Below are positions 31,886 to 43,249 of a DNA stretch of 64,000 nt, in pieces; the stretch's first letter is position 1; every line of letters starts with the position of its first letter. Where the stretch lies: the NCBI GenBank assembly GCA_001600455.1, contig BCKC01000006.1, positions 1,612,001 through 1,676,000 on the forward strand, read 5' to 3'. The notes beneath the pieces were generated by a model. The model saw nothing but the letters and a program-made list of their open reading frames with translations. It was not told the origin of the DNA and made no database searches. Both the position numbers and the translations under genes were made by a program. The stretch comes from Endocalyx cinctus. Its lineage: Eukaryota > Ascomycota > Sordariomycetes > Amphisphaeriales > Apiosporaceae.

Positions 31886-33765
31886 CGCAAAGTTGAAGGA
31901 GTAGCTTGTCCGCAATTTTACCTTATACGTATACACGTAGAAGGAATTAATTTATGTTTCGATATGGCCTGTCTACACGTATGTTTGCTAATGGAAAGAT
32001 TATGGTACGGAGTAGGGAGATGCTTGCTCGTGTTAAAATTTTTGACAATTTGGAAAAAGATCAGCAATCTTAAGAAAAATTTTCGGTTTCATCTTTCAAA
32101 ATCTTTCTTATCCTCGTCGATGAGCGTCCGGTCTGCCGGTCTACGGTTTACGGTTACACTTCCCCGGAACAGCTTGTAATATATAAGTAAATAAAGAGAG
32201 AGAAAGAAAAAGCCAAAGTCTTTTTTTTCTTCTCTCATTTATAAAATCCATCTTCCCATCCTCTTCATTTACGCAGTCGCAGTACAGTAGACTTACAACA
32301 ACTGCCTTATCGTAGCTGGCTAGTACGTTGGGTTTTGAAGGATTGACGGCATTACCCAAATATGTTCCTACCCATGTCTTCAAAGCAACCGTGCGGCACA
32401 AGTGGAAAAAAAGAAAGTTCTTTGGGATGGCATTCTACGTATAGACATCCTTGACTTGAACCCAAGCACCAAGTCACCTAAGTTTCTTCGCTTACGCCAC
32501 AAACGACATAAACAATGTTTCATGTATCACGACATTACTGTGGATTTATGTCCTTATGTCGAAATGTAACTGAGTTGCCTGTTGTGCCAAATAATTGGCG
32601 ATTCCCAATTGTCTACCCCTACTATCTCGGTCACATACGACCGTCCTGCATATGTGCATATGTAGTATGTAGTATGTAGTATACCGTCTACTAACTTCCA
32701 TCACCGCTGCCTCCCTTGCGTAACTTGGATGCATGTACCATGTAAGACTCGACTCTCGTCTGGTCAGCTAGTATAGTCTACTCCAACTAGCTATTACATC
32801 CTACTTTTGAAACCTAAGCGTCTCAAAGCGCGGGGAGAGCTAACATCTTTCGCGATTTTGATTTTTTTTTCCCTCTCTTTTTTTTGCGGGTGGGGTTCGG
32901 TGTGATTATCCCCTCCCCGCGGGCAAACGTTGCTGCTGTCATGATTCCTCGGACATACAAGATGATGCGTAATATTTTGGTTCTTGTCGGACTGCTTCTC
33001 CAACTCGTCTCATCATTTGCACTTTTGGCCATCCTTCTATATTGACTGATAAGGACCCTTTTCGCCCCGTTCAAGTTATTTGTATGCGCAGGGTCGAATG
33101 ACAATCCGGCTGGCTGCATTCAGGGATAAATTCACTGACAGTCGGCTGCATACGCACGTGATTGATGGGAAATGGATGATCAATTCAAGAATATTGAGAT
33201 TATCAGTATTCTAGCTAAGAAAAAGTTTTTTTTTTTTTTTTTGCTCTGCTTCTTTGCTCAGACATTTCGGCATGTTTACGACGCCAACCATCATCCTTCT
33301 TTCTCCCGGAATTATAAATTACTCGCTTTGATGTCATATCAGTTCTGTAGTATAGACGGCAGTTTTATTGATTCTAGGACGACGCGAATACACCATTTAC
33401 CATTCACATTTATATCAAAAGAATATCTTGCATACGACGCTTCTAGGTTAGTATAAAAACTCTCAAATGGTGATTCTTCTGCCTTAGGAGAATAATATGA
33501 GCCATGTTGATCCTTTTCAGGTGTCCGTGCGTTGATATCGCAGAGCACGTAACAACTTCCATATCCAGATAACATACCGATCTCGCGTAGGGTTTGATTT
33601 ACTTGAGCCTCCGATTGAGGTATGACTAAAGATCGGGATCAACGGCTGGTTCTATCTTGATGGAGTAAGCACATTCCCAGCTAAACTCTACAAAGTAGAC
33701 CATTCGGTATCTCCCGCCTATTTCCAGCTCATCTTGAAAACTAGTTACCAACCTCTTCCGTCAGA

Positions 33766-33870
33766 CACACATACATATACACACATGCACACACACATAC
33801 ACATACACGCACACACGCACACATATATATAACAGATATATGTATAAATATATATATATATATATATAAA
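33766..33870. repeat. (CA)n/(TA)n low-complexity block
   Basis: About 65 bp of CACA/CATA words followed by ATATAT runs. Confidence 0.92.
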
Positions 33871-34766
33871 TTTTGGACTAAACTAAACCGTAGATGCTAT
33901 GTGGGAGTTGTATGGTATCACACGCTTTTCTATCTTCGTATCATATACCCCGCGATCTTGGACATATCACATACGATCCTGATAGAATGTGGATACTCTG
34001 GGCGCGCTTTGACCTGGTCCACGGGAGAATAAACCACATACGGAGGGACGTATTGATGCACGTCCAAGTAGAAATCGTAGGCAGATTCCGTTTTTAAGTC
34101 TTGGTGTTATGGATTCAAGGATCGTTCGACTTTAGTTATTACTGCTGTAGGTGAGTCCTTCGTTAACGTATATCATAGAGCGCTTCCATTTACCGTGACG
34201 CTCGTCCCTCTAGTTTATATGCGAATGAAGGTCATAGGGCTCCAAGATCTTCCAGCTGCGGCAAGACGTTAAGACGTATCAGTGAAACAATTCAATCATC
34301 GCTGCCGAAAATGGGGTCATCCCGCTGATAAGTCCCCATAGTAAACTCCGTTGACGATCCGTCGCTTAACACCATTCGATGGTTCTCGCGCAGAGATCTG
34401 TCTCAATGTAGTATGCATGGCATGAGCCTGGGGTAAACTCCCCGACTGCTCTGCATCCTTGTCTAATGATAACGATTACGACCAACCAGCGGATGTGTAG
34501 CATTTGTGTCAGTATAAAACATGTGAAGCAAGTCATAGGACTCGCGGCTCGTCGCTTAAATGTGCGATCAAGGAGTTGACGATATATATGTGCGGATTCT
34601 ATCCTCTGCCGAAACGAAACTAGACATAGTAAATACTCTAGTTGCTATATCTCAGACTAACGATTAGCACGGGCTTGACTGTCCACGATTATTAGACTCT
34701 ATATTTTTTCAAGAGAGTCGTAAGCTATCCGTTTACTATTGAAACTATCTTGAAATCTTGTTCGCT

Positions 34767-36414
34767 ATGACTTTACCTCCTCCCCCACCATGGAGCTCAC
34801 AAACCGTTCTCCTCATCGCGCTTTCGACCACCCTAACGGCAATATCGTGTAAGTTTCGTGGGCCAGAACTCCCTCTAAATCGTTTTTTTTTATGGATCTA
34901 ATTTAGAAGTCTACTTGAAATAGTTGTTCTCGTAACCGTGCGGATTCTCGTTCGATTTATAATGCTCCGTAAACCTGGTTTAGACGATTACATGATCATC
35001 GGCGCGATGGTGAGTATCCTAAACCACCATACCGTAAATCCCGCGTAACAGAAAGCTGACTAACATCGAAAAGCTCTTCAATATTGGGTTCCTGGTTGTT
35101 TTATACCTGGCTAGAAACGCTGGTGTAGGGGTTCCTATGGCCATGCTGAATCTAGATCAGATGACCGAAATTCTCAAGGTGAGTCAATAGGAAGCAGCAT
35201 GTCTCGGGGTTTTTCAAGACATCAGCTACGGATTCGCAAGAGAACTGAGTGAGAACTAAAGCGTGTGGAAATAATACAGCATACCTTCGCCATTGAACTC
35301 CTCTATTACACCATAATCTTCATGATAAAATCATCTATTATTTTCATGTACGAGAGGTTTGGTAAGTGCACCTCATGAAAACCCCCTTTTCTGACGTGAC
35401 TACCAGCACAAAATTACAGGTGCTAACCCTTGTGTAACTATCTTCAGCCAGTATATCAGATACTTTCAGGAAATTATGCAGGAGAACGAACGCCTTCCTC
35501 GTCATTTTTTACATATGTTGTATCGGGACGACGGTCGGGCAATGCCGCCCCCTCAGCAAAGCTTGGGATGTCACGAGATTGCTTCCAGGTAGCTGTATCA
35601 ACACGACCGCGTTCTTTTACTGTAAGTTGGAAAACATTCACGTCCAATCGCGCGGGCATATTCTTCAGTCCTTGGATCAATTCAGAATCACTGACAGTGG
35701 AGGAAAATACTCTTTAAATAGTCACATCCGGAACCAACATCTTGACGGATATTTGGATCTTGATCTTACCTGTAAAGTTGGTTGGAAGATTGCAGATATC
35801 CCGAAGTCAGAGATTTGTGTTATACAGCGTCTTCGGCGTTGGCTTTATAGCTACCGCGTTCTCGGTCGTGAGACTCTACTCCATCTACACGTACACGCTT
35901 TCCGAGGACCCCTTTCGCGATGGCATCTTGGTAAGTTCACTCGGCTTCCCTCCACCAGGAAAGAAAAAGAATTCCAAAAAATTATAGCACGCATTATCTA
36001 CGATGATTCTGTTTTTTTTTTTTTTTTTTCCTCGTTCTGAGACTAATCTTTACTGTCTCTTTTCCCTCATAGATAAACATCTGGTCCGAAGTCGAAATCA
36101 ACATCGCATTCGCGTGCGCCTGCGCACCAGCATTGAAACCCGTGTTCACCCCACGAGACCTCATAGCAGAGATGCGCAAGTTGCGAGAATACTACTTCAG
36201 AGGATCGACGAGCCCCCCTTCCGACTCATCCTACAACCACCATCGCCACCACCATCCTCTTCATCGTCACCATGATGGATTGAGCGCCAACTCGGAGTCT
36301 CGTATCGTCATGCAGACAACGAAGAATTCCTCCGCTAGAGAACTGTCTTCCGAGATACCGTCTCCAGTCGCGGATGATTACGAGCTGCAGAGGCCGCAGC
36401 CGGTACATGTTTAA
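34767..36414 (+). CDS. Fungal rhodopsin-domain (SAT4-type) integral membrane protein
   Basis: Seven exons, 34767..34848, 34924..35009, 35074..35178, 35280..35361, 35448..35621, 35722..35930 and 36073..36414, give 359 residues. Every donor is GTAAGT or GTGAGT and every phase closes. Seen in order: TM1 (TVLLIALSTTLTAISFVLVTVRILVRF), KPGLDDYMIIGA, TM segments to FAIELLYYTIIFMIKSSIIFMYERF, then FRKLCRRTNAFLVIFYICCIGTTVGQCRPLSKAWD, PGSCINTTAFFY, ILTDIWILILPV and IATAFSVVRLYSIY, and INIWSEVEINIAFACACAPALKP. This is the seven-helix pattern of the fungal rhodopsin-domain family of unknown function, in which some members are proposed receptors. A hydrophilic His/Ser tail of about 90 residues follows. 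An MFS gene lies 664 bp downstream on the same strand. Ligand and role are unknown. Confidence 0.85.
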
Positions 36415-37078
36415 AATAAAAACCAAGCCCTTCCTTCAAAGGAGAAGTATGCGAAGATGAGATTTGGAACTTTGTACATTTTTATGAGATTATAGGAATA
36501 GCGGGTTTTCAGCATGTGTTGGATCTTCAGACGGCCATTACGTGCGAATGTAATTTATAATGTGGAATACGACTCACGTGAACATGAAGAAAGGGGAGAA
36601 GGTTATCACGGCACTGTAAATTCTGAGAAATATGTAAATAGTATGGGATAGTCATTTTGCCTACTTTAAGTATATAATATGTTATAATTGGTATATATCC
36701 TCGCATGCATTGGTATTATACCGGGGGTCGACTTCCCCGCGCGGAGACGGTGAGAGCATTCCCCCAACCCCAATCTACTTCTCCCCACCAAATGCTACGT
36801 TATTGATCAACAGCAATGACGGTGGCGTGGATCCAGTATATATCCATTATAAACTCGGGTTGCTTGTAACGATATACCGAAATATATCCACCCCCTCCTC
36901 ATCTTCACTTAGAGTAGGAAACAAGGTAATTCATCACCCTGCCTTTCTCACATCTGTTATTACACTCGCCCATCTCTTTCTCTATCCCTATCGTCTTTTT
37001 TTGATTCTCAAACTACCCAAATTCAAAAGAATCAATGATAACCACAAGTCTGATATCAAAAAAGTTGACCCTAGTAAG
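36415..37078. other. Spacer between co-oriented membrane-protein genes
   Basis: AT-rich, with the 3' UTR of the rhodopsin-domain gene and the promoter and leader of the MFS gene. No separate gene seen. Confidence 0.6.
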
Positions 37079-39343
37079 ATGGCAGTCTCAGGAACGGACG
37101 AGCCGGAGATGAAGAGCCCTTCGGCACCCGCACCGGAGGGCATCGAGCACGTCGAAGAAGGGAGCGGCTCTCCCGCTCCGTCGACGAAAGCGCCGCTTCC
37201 GATCCGCGACGTCGACGTGGCAATGGCTCTGTTCGACTCGCCGGATCAGATGGACGAGGCCCGGGATCCGGAGGAGGAGCGGAAGCTGGTAAGGAAGATC
37301 GACTTCATGATCCTGCCGTATCTGGCGGTATGTTACGCCTTCTTTTACATCGACAAGACGACCTTGTCGTACGCGGGTGAGTTTGATGTGTGGACTGGCG
37401 GGGGAAGCCAGCTACTTTTTCACTTCCCTCCTCCGGGTTTATATCTGAAATATAGGTTAGGTCAGCTGACATTTTATGATAATTTAAGCAATATTTGGGA
37501 TCCGAGATGATCTCAATCTACAAGGTTCCGAATACAGCTGGCTCAGCTCCGTCTTTTACTTTGGCTTCTTATTCTGGGCCTTTCCAACGAATTTCTTGAT
37601 GCAGAAATTCCCAATAGGTGCGGACACACCCAAGTCTCGAATTCGGCCTTTTTTTTCCTTCGCGAAAAGTCACATTTCGTTAACATTAACTAGGGAAATA
37701 CTTGGGTGTAAATATATTCTTATGGGGTAAGTCACTCAAAATCCTGATGTTCTTGGAGGCGTAACTTTCTCACATTAAATTACGTTTAGGATTTTTCTTG
37801 ATGCTTCAAGCAGCCGCAAAATCGTTTGGCCAGCTGCTCGCCTTGAGATTTCTCGCCGGGGCTGCGGAAGCTTGTTCTGATCCATCTTTCATGCTGATTA
37901 CGTCTATGTGGGTAAGAAGAAACCTTTCTCTCGTTCCCCCGCCGCCCCTCCCCCCATTTTCCCCCGAGTAAGTAGTCAGGAGGATCAATCGATTAATCAC
38001 GGTTTTGGATACAGTACACCAGAAAGCAACAACCTGTTCGCATAGGTCTTTGGTATACCGCTAATGGATTCGGGATCGCTCTTGGTGGACTTCTGGGTTA
38101 TGGTAAATTCTATTCCCGCCCTCTCTTGAAATTTGGCTGTAAATTCAAGTCGTTGAAGAGGAAGAGCTAACCTGTCGCCTACCATCAACTCGGGCGCAAC
38201 TTGTAGCCATCGGTAACATCAAAGGCGCCCTGCCGTCTTGGAAATACGAGTTTCTCATAATCGGCGCGCTCTGCTCGGCCTGGGGTATCATCATGTTCAT
38301 CTTCCTGCCGGACTCGCCCGTATCAGCCAAGGGCCTGTCGCGAGCCGAGAAGCGGATGGCGGTACAGCGGCTGCGGGAGAACCAGACCGGGATCGAGAAC
38401 AAGCACCTGAAGCCGTATCAAGTGAAGGAGGCCTTCTGCGACGTGAAGCTGTACCTGTTCTTCCTGCTCGGCGTCGTCGGGAACGTGCCCAACGGCGGGA
38501 TCTCCAACTTCGGGACCCTGATCATCCAAGGTTTCGGCTTCAGCACCATAGGCACGACGCTCCTGCAGATCCCTTACGGCGTTTTGATCGCCATCAGCAT
38601 CCTCACGTGCGTTTACCTGAACGACCGGTTCGTGAACCGTCGCTGCTTGTTTATCCTGATCTTCCTCATCCCCAACGTCGCGGGCGCGTTCGGCCTGCGC
38701 TACGTCGATCCCTCGCATAAGGCGGGCAGGTTGGTATCGTACTACCTTACGGGCCCGTATAACGCGGCTTTCGTCATGATACTTTCACTTCAGACAGCGA
38801 ATACGTCGGGTCATACCAAGAAGGTAGTGACCAACGCCGTCTTGTTCCTCGGGTACTGCACGGGAAATGTAAGTTAAAAATTCATCTCTATAGCGTTATA
38901 ATTTTTCGGAATTTGGCACCGGTTCTGTTTTAATTATGTCTCGGAGCACTGTCTATATTAATAACCCCAACAAAACGCTATCGTTCCCCCCCCCCCCCCC
39001 CTTTGTTACCCTTCTCCCCACTTCACGTTGACTTGGATGATTACACAACAGAATGGGGTAAGAATCTACTAATAACATAATCTGAATGTAGATCATTGGA
39101 CCCTTTTTCTATCTAACAGCGCAGGCTCCATACTACACCCTCGGAATATGGTCCATGATTGTGTCGCACCTGATCGAGGTGGCCCTTATCATTATATTTT
39201 GGATCCTACTCAGCCGAGAGAATCGTCGACGGGACAAGATCCAAGCGGCGATGGAAGGTGGGCTCGAAGGCCGTGATCTCAATAGTACGGCTTTCGCGGA
39301 TATGACGGACCGTGAAAATCTGAATTTCAGATACATCTATTAA
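37079..39343 (+). CDS. MFS transporter, allantoate-permease (anion:cation symporter) type
   Basis: Seven exons, 37079..37376, 37489..37617, 37694..37726, 37790..37911, 38015..38102, 38207..38868 and 39092..39343, encode 527 residues. I start at the ATG at 37079 because the upstream in-frame sequence is low-complexity. Seen: a charged N-terminal tail, RKIDFMILPYLAVCYAFFYIDKTTLSYA, GIRDDLNLQGSEYSWLSSVFYFGF, LRFLAGAAEACSDPSFMLITSMWYTRKQQPVRIGLWY, then FLPDSPVSAKGLSRAEKR in the central loop, and six further helices ending before a 40-residue tail. These are hallmarks of the Dal5-type anion:cation symporters for vitamins, allantoate, ureides or dipeptides; the substrate cannot be read. Intron 6 (38869-39091) is long at 223 nt and holds a 16-C run. 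Exon 3 is only 33 nt. Confidence 0.9.
38986..39001. repeat. Poly-C run in the last MFS intron
   Basis: Sixteen consecutive C inside the intron 38869-39091. The length is likely unstable or imprecisely sequenced. Confidence 0.9.
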
Positions 39344-42223
39344 GCAAAAGACGTATGCACGTACCTTGTTTTTTCTTTAAAAATTTTTCTTTCGTACTCG
39401 TGGGTCCATACAATAAGGGGGGGTTCAGTCGCTCACCTGAAGGAAACCGAGAATTGGCAACGGTGACCAATGATGATTAATTGAAGATCAATTCAAGCGT
39501 AGCGATTGAAACAGTGGAGATTCGTGTACCTAGTCGGTTCCAAGACATATTGGTAGTTGGAGTGATTAGATTGGTTTGTCGTGGTTAAACCAGCCCTACC
39601 GATATTGGAACCGCTCTACCTGATATTATAGAAATGTGGTACGAAGCCTCGGTATGTTGTACGTATGTGTATGTATCAGTCTGATATACATATACATATT
39701 TATGATACTAGACTCTGATAGGTAAATGTTGTATAATGTTGAACTGAGATCAACTGTTCATTTTTTCCGGTGATGCACATGACCCTATTTTGCTAGGTTA
39801 TTCCTTTGAGTAGAACTTGATTTACGTACACGTAAATAAGTGTTTAAGTATTACTATGTATATGTAGGTTAGATAATTGACCATTTCCCTCATCCTTGCC
39901 AAGGTGAAGAAATTGATTGAACGAGATGAAGTATAGCGTAATGTATTCATGTAAACCAATCCTGTCTCAGACAAAATTTCACCAAGGCCGCCTACGTCGC
40001 CAACCCCAAATTGTCAAGCGTTAGTGTATTGCAATTTGATACAGGCGCAATGAACGAAGGAATATATGAATACGGAATACTATGTAGATGAGAGTGAATG
40101 AATGTGGAATGTGCGGAATTAGAGTACAGAGTCTACGGGTATATCCTTGATCGTGTAGTTGGCCTAACGTCGGATAAGATGAGGCGTGCGTCCCAATTGT
40201 AAGGTTCGCAATCCTCCCGAAATTCAAACCCACTCGCCTATCATCCCCTCCCCATCCCATCCCATGTCATTTGATATTATATATGTATGTACATGGGATG
40301 CACTTCGGTTATGTAAATAAGTGGCCGCATGAGCCTCTAAACGTTTTTCTGAATTGTTAACGAAATCCTCAGATTTCACCGACAAAGCAACCGGTGTGAC
40401 TATCTTATATGTATATATTACTCTTAGGGATTTATTTATTTCATTATACATATACATTTTATATCTCTCTTAAGACTCTTAAGAGAAGCAGAGAAACACT
40501 TGCATATATTACTAACAATCTTGACTCGTATGGATTATTTATTTACTTTCCATATTTAGTTACATCATCATTAGCATAGGTACTGTAGTACACGTATAGA
40601 AGAAGCCTTTCCAGGTATACCAAGTATTATACCAATAATAATACTATATATTACAGTGCTTACCTGTCAAATCCAACCGATCCCGAACTGGAGCCGAAAC
40701 GAAATTGAAGACTGTGCGGGTACGGAAAATGCAAGGGTTTTTTGAACATGGATAGGGTCATTGTCTCTTGGACTTGCTTTTTTTTTTTTCTTCTCTTCCC
40801 CGCTGAAGACGAGGATTTTCCCGATCGGCAGGTAATGATAAAAGAGTTGGGTAGTGTTTCATCCCCATTGTCATCACATTGAGCGAAAGTGAAAGGGGAT
40901 AGTTGAGTAGAATATCGTGGAATTGGTCAGAATGTTATTCATCATATCTTGTTTATTATGAAGATTGAAGTTTACAAAATCCCTTACATATCAACCCATC
41001 GCATTTTGATCACACGTACGCTAAATACATCACTTACATATACACCACTTCTTTTACGTGGGCATTAATTGAGTTTACGTGGGTCAGGATATATACATAC
41101 ACTATGTACGTATGTATGTACGTGTATTACATACTATATCACTATCACCTTTACATACGATATAGTCTAACGTATACCAGTGTAGTGAACTCTAGAGAGT
41201 AGGGCACCCATGTCGATGGGGGAATCGGAACTTCTACCGGTTTGATTGAGGAGGTAATGTAAGAGGGTCCGTCTAGGATAACCTGGCGCTGTTTGGGTCA
41301 ATCAAAGCCCCGGCAATCTGGTACAGGTTTTTGGCACTTTCGTAAGTCAAAGTGATAGGTCCCGTCTCAGATCAGTAGCGTAGTGTACATGTAAGGTTCA
41401 ATCTATATATCTGACCGTGACATGCGTGATAGGAGGAATATACCCAAGAAAGCCAAGTCTGTTTTATATCAATTTATTTTTTTTCTTCTCTAAATCTCAA
41501 TTACGGCCTTTTCACTTCATTCCGCTCTTACAAGTAGACTCTCAAGCTCTGCTAAACCAAATCTGTGATAGACTTGCCGATCAGTCTGTGCTAGAGCTAC
41601 CCGTATGCTGTACTGTATAATATTCATAAGTTGAACTAGGGTTTAATACCGTTAGAATACCTCAACTGCTCCCACAATAATCCCTCAACGTTCCCTGATT
41701 TTTGTCAATATAGCACTATATACCGGGACAAGCACGGGCATCATCCCGCTCGGTATTCACGTGATGAATAAAAGTGTTGATCCAGTAGTATCTTGTAATG
41801 TCCACAACAGGTAATCTTTTTTTTGACGCATGCAGGTTCAAATAGGAAACCCTTCCTCTTTTTTTTCTCTTTTCTTTTCCCTGACATGCATACATACCTA
41901 CATATACATACATCAATGCACATATATGTATGAACCCATACGTCTAATCCCTACACCTTGTACATCATCCCGTTGTCTCATCCTGTTTGTAAATCCTTAC
42001 CTTATCACGACATCCCGTTAACCCCCCATTACGACTCTATTGCCAAGGTATAGCTTACATTATATCGCTTACACTTTGTTATCCTAAGTGATCATTCGAT
42101 CAGAGAGAACCGAAAAGGGGGGGTTAAAGGCACATAAGAACGTGACTTTTCCCTTCTTTTTTTTTTTGTCTCTCTTCTTTCCTTTCTTTTTTTTTTTATC
42201 ACACTTAAACAAACAACTTTTAA
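39344..42223. other. AT-rich intergenic region
   Basis: A 2.9-kb spacer of TA-rich sequence with many GTATGTA and ACATATA words and no supportable gene. The last about 80 bases before 42224 are pyrimidine-rich and form the probable core promoter of the next gene. Confidence 0.55.
42147..42200 (+). promoter_or_regulatory. Pyrimidine-rich core promoter tract
   Basis: C/T runs (two T11-T12 blocks with CTCTCTTCTTTCCTTTC between) end 24 bp before the ATG at 42224, followed by an ACACTTAAACAAACAAC leader. CT-rich blocks of this kind commonly precede transcription starts of well-expressed filamentous-fungal genes. Confidence 0.5.
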
Positions 42224-43249
42224 ATGCCCGTAGTCATGCTCGAGGACGACACTGTTAAGGACGTCGTCCTCGTAACCCAACTACCTTCGGATTCGTGGTT
42301 CGAGGGTTTCGCGATCCGACCAGATGGCCGCGTTCTCGCCACCCGTCTCGACCAGCCCGAGATATATACTTTCCGGGCGGAAGAGGACTCGGACATCAAG
42401 CCCGAGCTCGTCCACACGTTCGACGACTGCAACTCGGCCGTCAACATCTGCGCCATACCGAACCACCCGGACGAGTACGCGGTGATCACCGGCAACATGA
42501 ACATGGAGAAACTGTCCGAGCTCACCGGCGTTAAAGTTCGCCGGGTGACGCTCGACGCCGACGCCGGCGACAGCGTCAAGACGGAGCTGCTCACCGACCT
42601 ATCCGGCCTCGGGTTCGCCATGGGCATCGTGCCCATCTCGGAGCGGATCGTGCTCGTGCCCGACTCGGGCAAGAGCTCGATCTGGAAGCTCGACCTGACG
42701 ACCGGCGAGTGCACCGTCCTGTTCTCGGACCCGTCCATGGAAGTGGCCAATAAAGAAGACTACTACGGCCTGAACCGCATCCGGCTCACCGACAAGGCCA
42801 TCTGGTACACCAACACGAGCGCCGGCACGCTCTGGCGGATACCGATCGAGTATACGCCCGCGGAGCCCGAGGTAGGCCTGCGAATCACGGGCCCGCAGGT
42901 CCGAATCACGGACGAGATTCCCCACTGCGACGGACTCGCCATCTCCCGCGACGAGACGTTCGCCTTCACCGCCAGCTACACGAAGGGCTTCCTCTGGAAG
43001 ATTCACAATATCGACGTCGTCGCCGGTACTTCCAAGGTCGACACCACCATGACCAGCCTCGACTGCCCCACCAGCGTCGAGCTCGTGTACACGAACGACG
43101 CGGATAAGCCCAACCTGTTCGTCGTCTGCAACGGCGAGATCGAGATGGCCTGGATGCCCCAGGAGAACGAGAACCCCTGGAGCGCTTTCGCCAACATCAA
43201 CTCGGCGGTTACCGTCACGGTTACGGAAGAAGTGGTTGAATCATGTTGA
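42224..43249 (+). CDS. SMP-30/gluconolactonase-like beta-propeller protein
   Basis: A single exon of 341 residues. There is no signal peptide, so it is probably cytosolic. Seen: repeating propeller blades, FEGFAIRPDGRVLATR (about 25-41), VNICAIPNHPDEYAVITGN, MGIVPISERIVLVPDSGKSSIWKLDL, YYGLNRIRLTDKAIWYTNTSAGTLWRIPI, CDGLAISRDETFAFTASYTKGFLWKI and PTSVELVYTNDADKPNLFVVCNG. This is the six-bladed SMP-30/gluconolactonase/LRE-like fold. Members hydrolyse lactones. Fungal relatives encoded in biosynthetic clusters include hetero-Diels-Alderases, so a role in secondary metabolism is possible but not shown. Codons end in C or G almost throughout, which suggests strong expression or different ancestry from the AT-rich flanks. 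It lies between two MFS genes. Confidence 0.78.
   Translation: MPVVMLEDDTVKDVVLVTQLPSDSWFEGFAIRPDGRVLATRLDQPEIYTFRAEEDSDIKPELVHTFDDCNSAVNICAIPNHPDEYAVITGNMNMEKLSELTGVKVRRVTLDADAGDSVKTELLTDLSGLGFAMGIVPISERIVLVPDSGKSSIWKLDLTTGECTVLFSDPSMEVANKEDYYGLNRIRLTDKAIWYTNTSAGTLWRIPIEYTPAEPEVGLRITGPQVRITDEIPHCDGLAISRDETFAFTASYTKGFLWKIHNIDVVAGTSKVDTTMTSLDCPTSVELVYTNDADKPNLFVVCNGEIEMAWMPQENENPWSAFANINSAVTVTVTEEVVESC

Larger units (their letters stand above)
30850..34766. other. Long AT-rich intergenic region
   Basis: A 3.9-kb spacer between two divergent genes. It contains a (TTTCTAA)n repeat at 31856-31885, an AATACAGT/ACTGTATT inverted repeat at 31835-31856 and a CA/TA low-complexity block at 33766-33870. 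Moderately GC-balanced stretches near 33900-34600 give only short open frames, and I could not join them into a gene. Confidence 0.5.

Noticed and set aside
35579..36040. 153-codon plus-strand frame as a separate gene
   Set aside because: It reads through two introns of the rhodopsin-domain gene; only its first 14 codons are genuine exon.
39052..39057. Six-base micro-exon AATGGG in the last symporter intron
   Set aside because: The downstream intron would be only 34 nt, and joining 38868 directly to 39092 gives the expected GNIIGPF-type family sequence.
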